Origin: Dillenia suffruticosa
Taxonomy: Eukaryota > Streptophyta > Magnoliopsida > Dilleniales > Dilleniaceae
Reading direction: 5' to 3'
NCBI GenBank assembly: GCA_033439265.1
Contig: JAVTVX010000004.1
Location: 12,289,701 to 12,353,700 of the forward strand
DNA: 64,000 nt
In this document: positions 60,582 to 64,000 of the stretch, in pieces
Layout of the letters: each line of letters opens with the position of its first letter
Numbering within the stretch: position 1 is the stretch's first letter
Notes under the pieces: generated by a model
What the model was told of the DNA's origin: nothing
The model's input: only the letters and a program-made list of their open reading frames with translations
Database searches by the model: none
Made by a program: the position numbers and the translations under genes

Positions 60582-63268
60582 CTGCAGACAAATAAATCCC
60601 ATTGAGAAATCAGATAAATGCAGAAAAAAAATGCAAGCATGAGACAGAAATACTTGCTCCATGCACAAAACCAGAGGTTAGTTTCCAACATTCAGCTTAG
60701 CACAATAAATCATTTTGGTTTCTTAGGATAATTGATTGCAATATTGCTTCGATATATGGCATGAAGTGAATAAATTCTATCAGCTACAATTCCATCACCT
60801 AAAAGAATCCCATTAAATTTCTGATTGGCCAAGAAACAGTCCAGCAATAATCTCTTTTAGTTATTCATGAAGAACAAAATTGATTGAATTTTCCAGCTGT
60901 GACATACAGTGAGAGATTGAAACAGAATTCTAAAATAGGAAAAAATACATCTATGATTATCATACATCAGTTATGTAACAGATGATTGCTGCTGAGAGTA
61001 GTACTATACTCCACCCCCCCCACCCCCACAACCACCCAAAAAGAAAAAAAAGGAATTTCCATTTTTTAGTCCTATTCAGGTTCAGTAGCTTTTCCCTTTA
61101 GGGTGCTCCTGAATGCATTATGTTTTAAGTTGATCCATCGATTATCCAATGTTTCCCTTTACATTGTCCATTGCTAAAAATGCACACTAATCATCTAATT
61201 ATCCTCCTTGGGTCATCCAATTAGAATACTAAAAAGTTCCTTGACCACTTTGACACATGCATTAGATTACTAAAATTTAAAAACAAATACCTGGTCTCAG
61301 TTGCTACAACCCTCACCAAAGTTGTTTCTTGTGCCAACACTGCATCAAGGACCACTGTAGTTATTTATTTATTTTTTTTTTAAGATTGCACCTGAAAGTA
61401 TTCAAGAAAATAAATTGCAGAGAAAACTTTCATGAATTACTTTTCAATAAAGCATAGCGTATATTTTTTGTAAGAATGTACACTTCAAAGTAAACAAATT
61501 ACAACATGCATGTTGAAAGAGAGAGTCGGGCAGCATGGGGGAGGGGGCTATAGACTGACAAGCATTGGGACCTGCGACTTGTCCAAGATTTCAAATCTCT
61601 CAAGTAGGACTATAGCATTTGTGTACCATAAACAACTGCATACAAAAAATTTTCTAGACTGGATGAGCACCGGTCAATCAAAATCAATGAGAGGATAATG
61701 AAAGATTTTGACCAGATAAAACCAAGTCCCTTCCTTTCTATTTTCATGATCTTTACACGCATCCTAATGTCCTTCCTACATGTTCCTATCATTCTCCCTT
61801 CAGGACAATCCAGTCAAGTACCATTAATAAGTTAAATTGTACATAAGGACATGGGATTTGTGAGAGAGGCGCTCAACCGTTTATTCTTGGTGAACGAGAA
61901 AAACTGCCTACTATTTAAAACTTTTCTGGTTAGAGTTCAAAGCTCTCCCAAGTGTAATAAGTGACAGAAAAGATGCTAATAACATTAGAACAGCATGGCT
62001 ATTTACGGCAATCATTTTTCCTGTTTGGTAAAACGTCTTAATCAGAGCATGACCTCTCATTATGATACACATCATTTGGCCCACACAATCTTATTTTATA
62101 TTCACTTTAACCGTTAATATAAACATGATGCACAGATATAGTGTGGGTCATGCTGATGAGCCACATCTGTGACCCGCTACATGTATCAAGGTTGAAGTGC
62201 AAACCAAAGCATTTACAAGACAAAATGAACAAAATAAAAGTACCAGGGAGGACTTATTTTGGTCCATAATTTGCTGCCCCCTACATACCATTGTTTTAAG
62301 AAGTTCAATATCAATGTAGTAAGGAAGAAAGTAATAAAAGAAAAAGTATCTGATCACCGTCAGCAACTCGAATATCAGATGCCTAGCCACCGGCCGTTTC
62401 TTTGGTTCGGTATTGAGGCTTGAAATGTTAGTAAGTATGAATTATTGTACAAACAAATCTCCCTTTAAAAAATTTCTTCCATAAAGCCCTTCTAATTCAT
62501 CATTTAGCCTAACATAGAAACAAGGGCACTGCCTGTTTTCTGCTATCTACCATCCAGAGTTAATTGCGTGAAGTTGGTTTGATTGACAAGAAAACTTATT
62601 TCTATGCGGCCTGAACTATCTGGTGATGGTGAGCAACTAACAGTGCTCGAAGCAGGTTATGGTCATCGAGATGGAAAAAGGCTTGTTCACGAAATACACT
62701 TCAGCTTTTGGTATAAACTTATGTTTTACTTAATGCTAATTATTAAGGATAGATGGCCATGACCATGGCCTTCACAGCCCAACAAAATAACACTAATGGG
62801 GCCTTCACTGTGGCGAGACTGAAAAGGTCCTTGAAACAGCCATTACAGCTGCAATAGAATCGCCACAAGAAACTTGCGGAGGGGGATGATACCATTTCCT
62901 AATATCAATGTCAAAAAAGCCTTGCTTTACTCAATAAAGTTAAGTTTGTGATGACAACAAGAACTGCAATCACTTACTCTGGTAAATAGGGTGCTAAAAT
63001 GAAAGCAAAAAGGTATTATTATAATTTAAAGAAAAAAAAAAGAAGAAGAAGAAGTTAGTCGTTCAGGGAAGATGAACATAACACGGATCCGATCCAAATG
63101 GGCATTATCAAAGTCAAAATCCATGATCGATTGACTCAGATTCACCAGGCATATTAATATAGATCGAACCAAAAGAGGCCATACTTAAATTGGAAAAAAA
63201 AAACTACAGATTTAAGACAAAAATTAACTAAACGGGAATGGGGAGTTGAAAGTGGAGTCATTATTCAC
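60582..63268 (-). other. CAX intron 1 in the 5' UTR, 2.7 kb
   Basis: Bounded by donor AAAG|GTGAAT and acceptor CTGCAG before the ATG. No transposon with ends was recognised. C-runs near 61014 and T-runs near 61370. Confidence 0.5.
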
Positions 63269-63420
63269 CTTTCAAAAATTTTGATCCAATCAAATCAAAT
63301 CTCCCACCGCAGAATAAACGGCAGGACAGAGAGAGGGAGAGCGAGAGAGAAGACCGGATCGGAGGAGACAGAAAAGTTATGTTTCAAATTGGGAGGAGAG
63401 AGAATAGGCGGCCCGCGAAG
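63269..63420 (-). promoter_or_regulatory. Probable 5' UTR exon and promoter edge of the CAX gene
   Basis: On the minus strand a CT-rich leader (TCTCTCGCTCTCCCTCTCTC) without ATG ends at a good donor, AAAG|GTGAAT at 63269. The next acceptor with coding sequence is at 60581. The exon start is a guess from the pyrimidine-rich tract. No clear TATA box was seen. Confidence 0.5.
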
Positions 63421-64000
63421 CTTCTGCGAACTTTCCTGCCTCCCTTAACGGCTTCTCAATGTTACCTTTCACTTGCAATGTTTTTTTTTTTAATAAATTC
63501 CGCTTCCAACGTTTATTTGTATTTTTTTTCCCGATGAAGCCACAAAATGAATTGGATTTGACCTGGGCTAACCCACTTAGGAAGTTGCATATCATTCTCC
63601 TTTCTCTCACTCTCCCCCTCCTCCATTAACGCTACTCAAATTTCTGTGGTACTTGCAATTTGAGCTAATGTTGTTAATCAATTTTATGATCAATTCGCTC
63701 TTATTTTTCAAATATTTTCCTCATTTTTTATTAAAAAATTTGCTTACTCCTTTAGGTCTTGGATATTTAAATTAGTCATTTTCCCAAACATTAATACTCT
63801 AAAAACAAAATTTTCTAATTAAATTCTATACTATTAAAAATTTTGTTATGTTGGATATTTTAAGATGTCACTTTTCACAAAATTCAATACTCAAAGAGTG
63901 TAGAAATTTCTTTTACAAAAAAAAAGTGTAGAAATTTCTGATTAAATTCTATCTTATTAGCCCCATCTACGTTACGAACAATTAAACCATATATGGTATG
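63421..64000. other. Upstream region of the CAX gene
   Basis: AT-rich beyond 63650. Minus-strand open frames here (for example 63377-63610) overlap the presumed promoter and leader and have no domain. No further gene is seen. Confidence 0.4.

Noticed and set aside
60105..60668. 187-codon minus-strand open frame as a separate gene
   Set aside because: It is CAX exon 2 (60581-60315) read through both neighbouring introns. The splice sites inside it are clear.

Overview
The window is nuclear DNA of a flowering plant. It holds GT-AG introns, Ty1/copia and Ty3/gypsy retrotransposons primed by plant initiator tRNA-Met, a CACTA transposase with its plant-specific domains, and one split plant housekeeping gene. 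The AT-rich background and retroelement-swollen introns suggest a dicot, possibly a woody perennial. The species cannot be named from the sequence alone.

Left part (1-22 kb) is a retrotransposon nest. A transposon-type host ORF (846 to 16005) is split by copia element A (2273-15842, target-site duplication ACAAC). Element A is itself interrupted by a deleted copia element B (3782-6444, TSD TTGAC) and a nearly complete copia element C (8395-13696, TSD GGAAG). A carries a third LTR at its 3' end. Just downstream sits a young, almost intact copia element D (16831-21866, TSD GTGCC), of the same family as B. All four have typical domain order gag, protease, integrase, reverse transcriptase, RNase H, and A, C and D use an initiator-Met primer binding site.

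Middle part (22-35 kb): a six-exon minus-strand gene of the transposon-associated DUF1985-like type (23113-24838), then a decayed CACTA (TNP2/En-Spm-type) transposase on the plus strand (25714-29858) that carries a solo LTR, then AT-rich sequence without a gene I can support.

Right part (35.6-63.4 kb) is one minus-strand gene for a vacuolar cation/proton exchanger of the CAX2/CAX5 type. Ten coding exons can be traced with consistent splice phases, plus a 5' UTR exon and an uncertain last exon. Its intron 7 is about 16.2 kb. It contains a gypsy element (39555-45172, TSD GAATC), a LINE scrap, an old copia element (45716-49833) and a three-copy tandem array of about 646 bp whose units look like LTR material.

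The most unusual signals are the chains of perfect stem-loops in the U3 part of the copia LTRs. Their copy number changes between the two LTRs of one element, and one loop is inverted between LTR copies. Other notable features are the LTR-spacer-LTR end of element A, the LTR-like tandem array with TATA boxes in gene orientation inside the CAX intron, and the repeated loss of Trp codons to stops. I found no clearly new multi-gene system.
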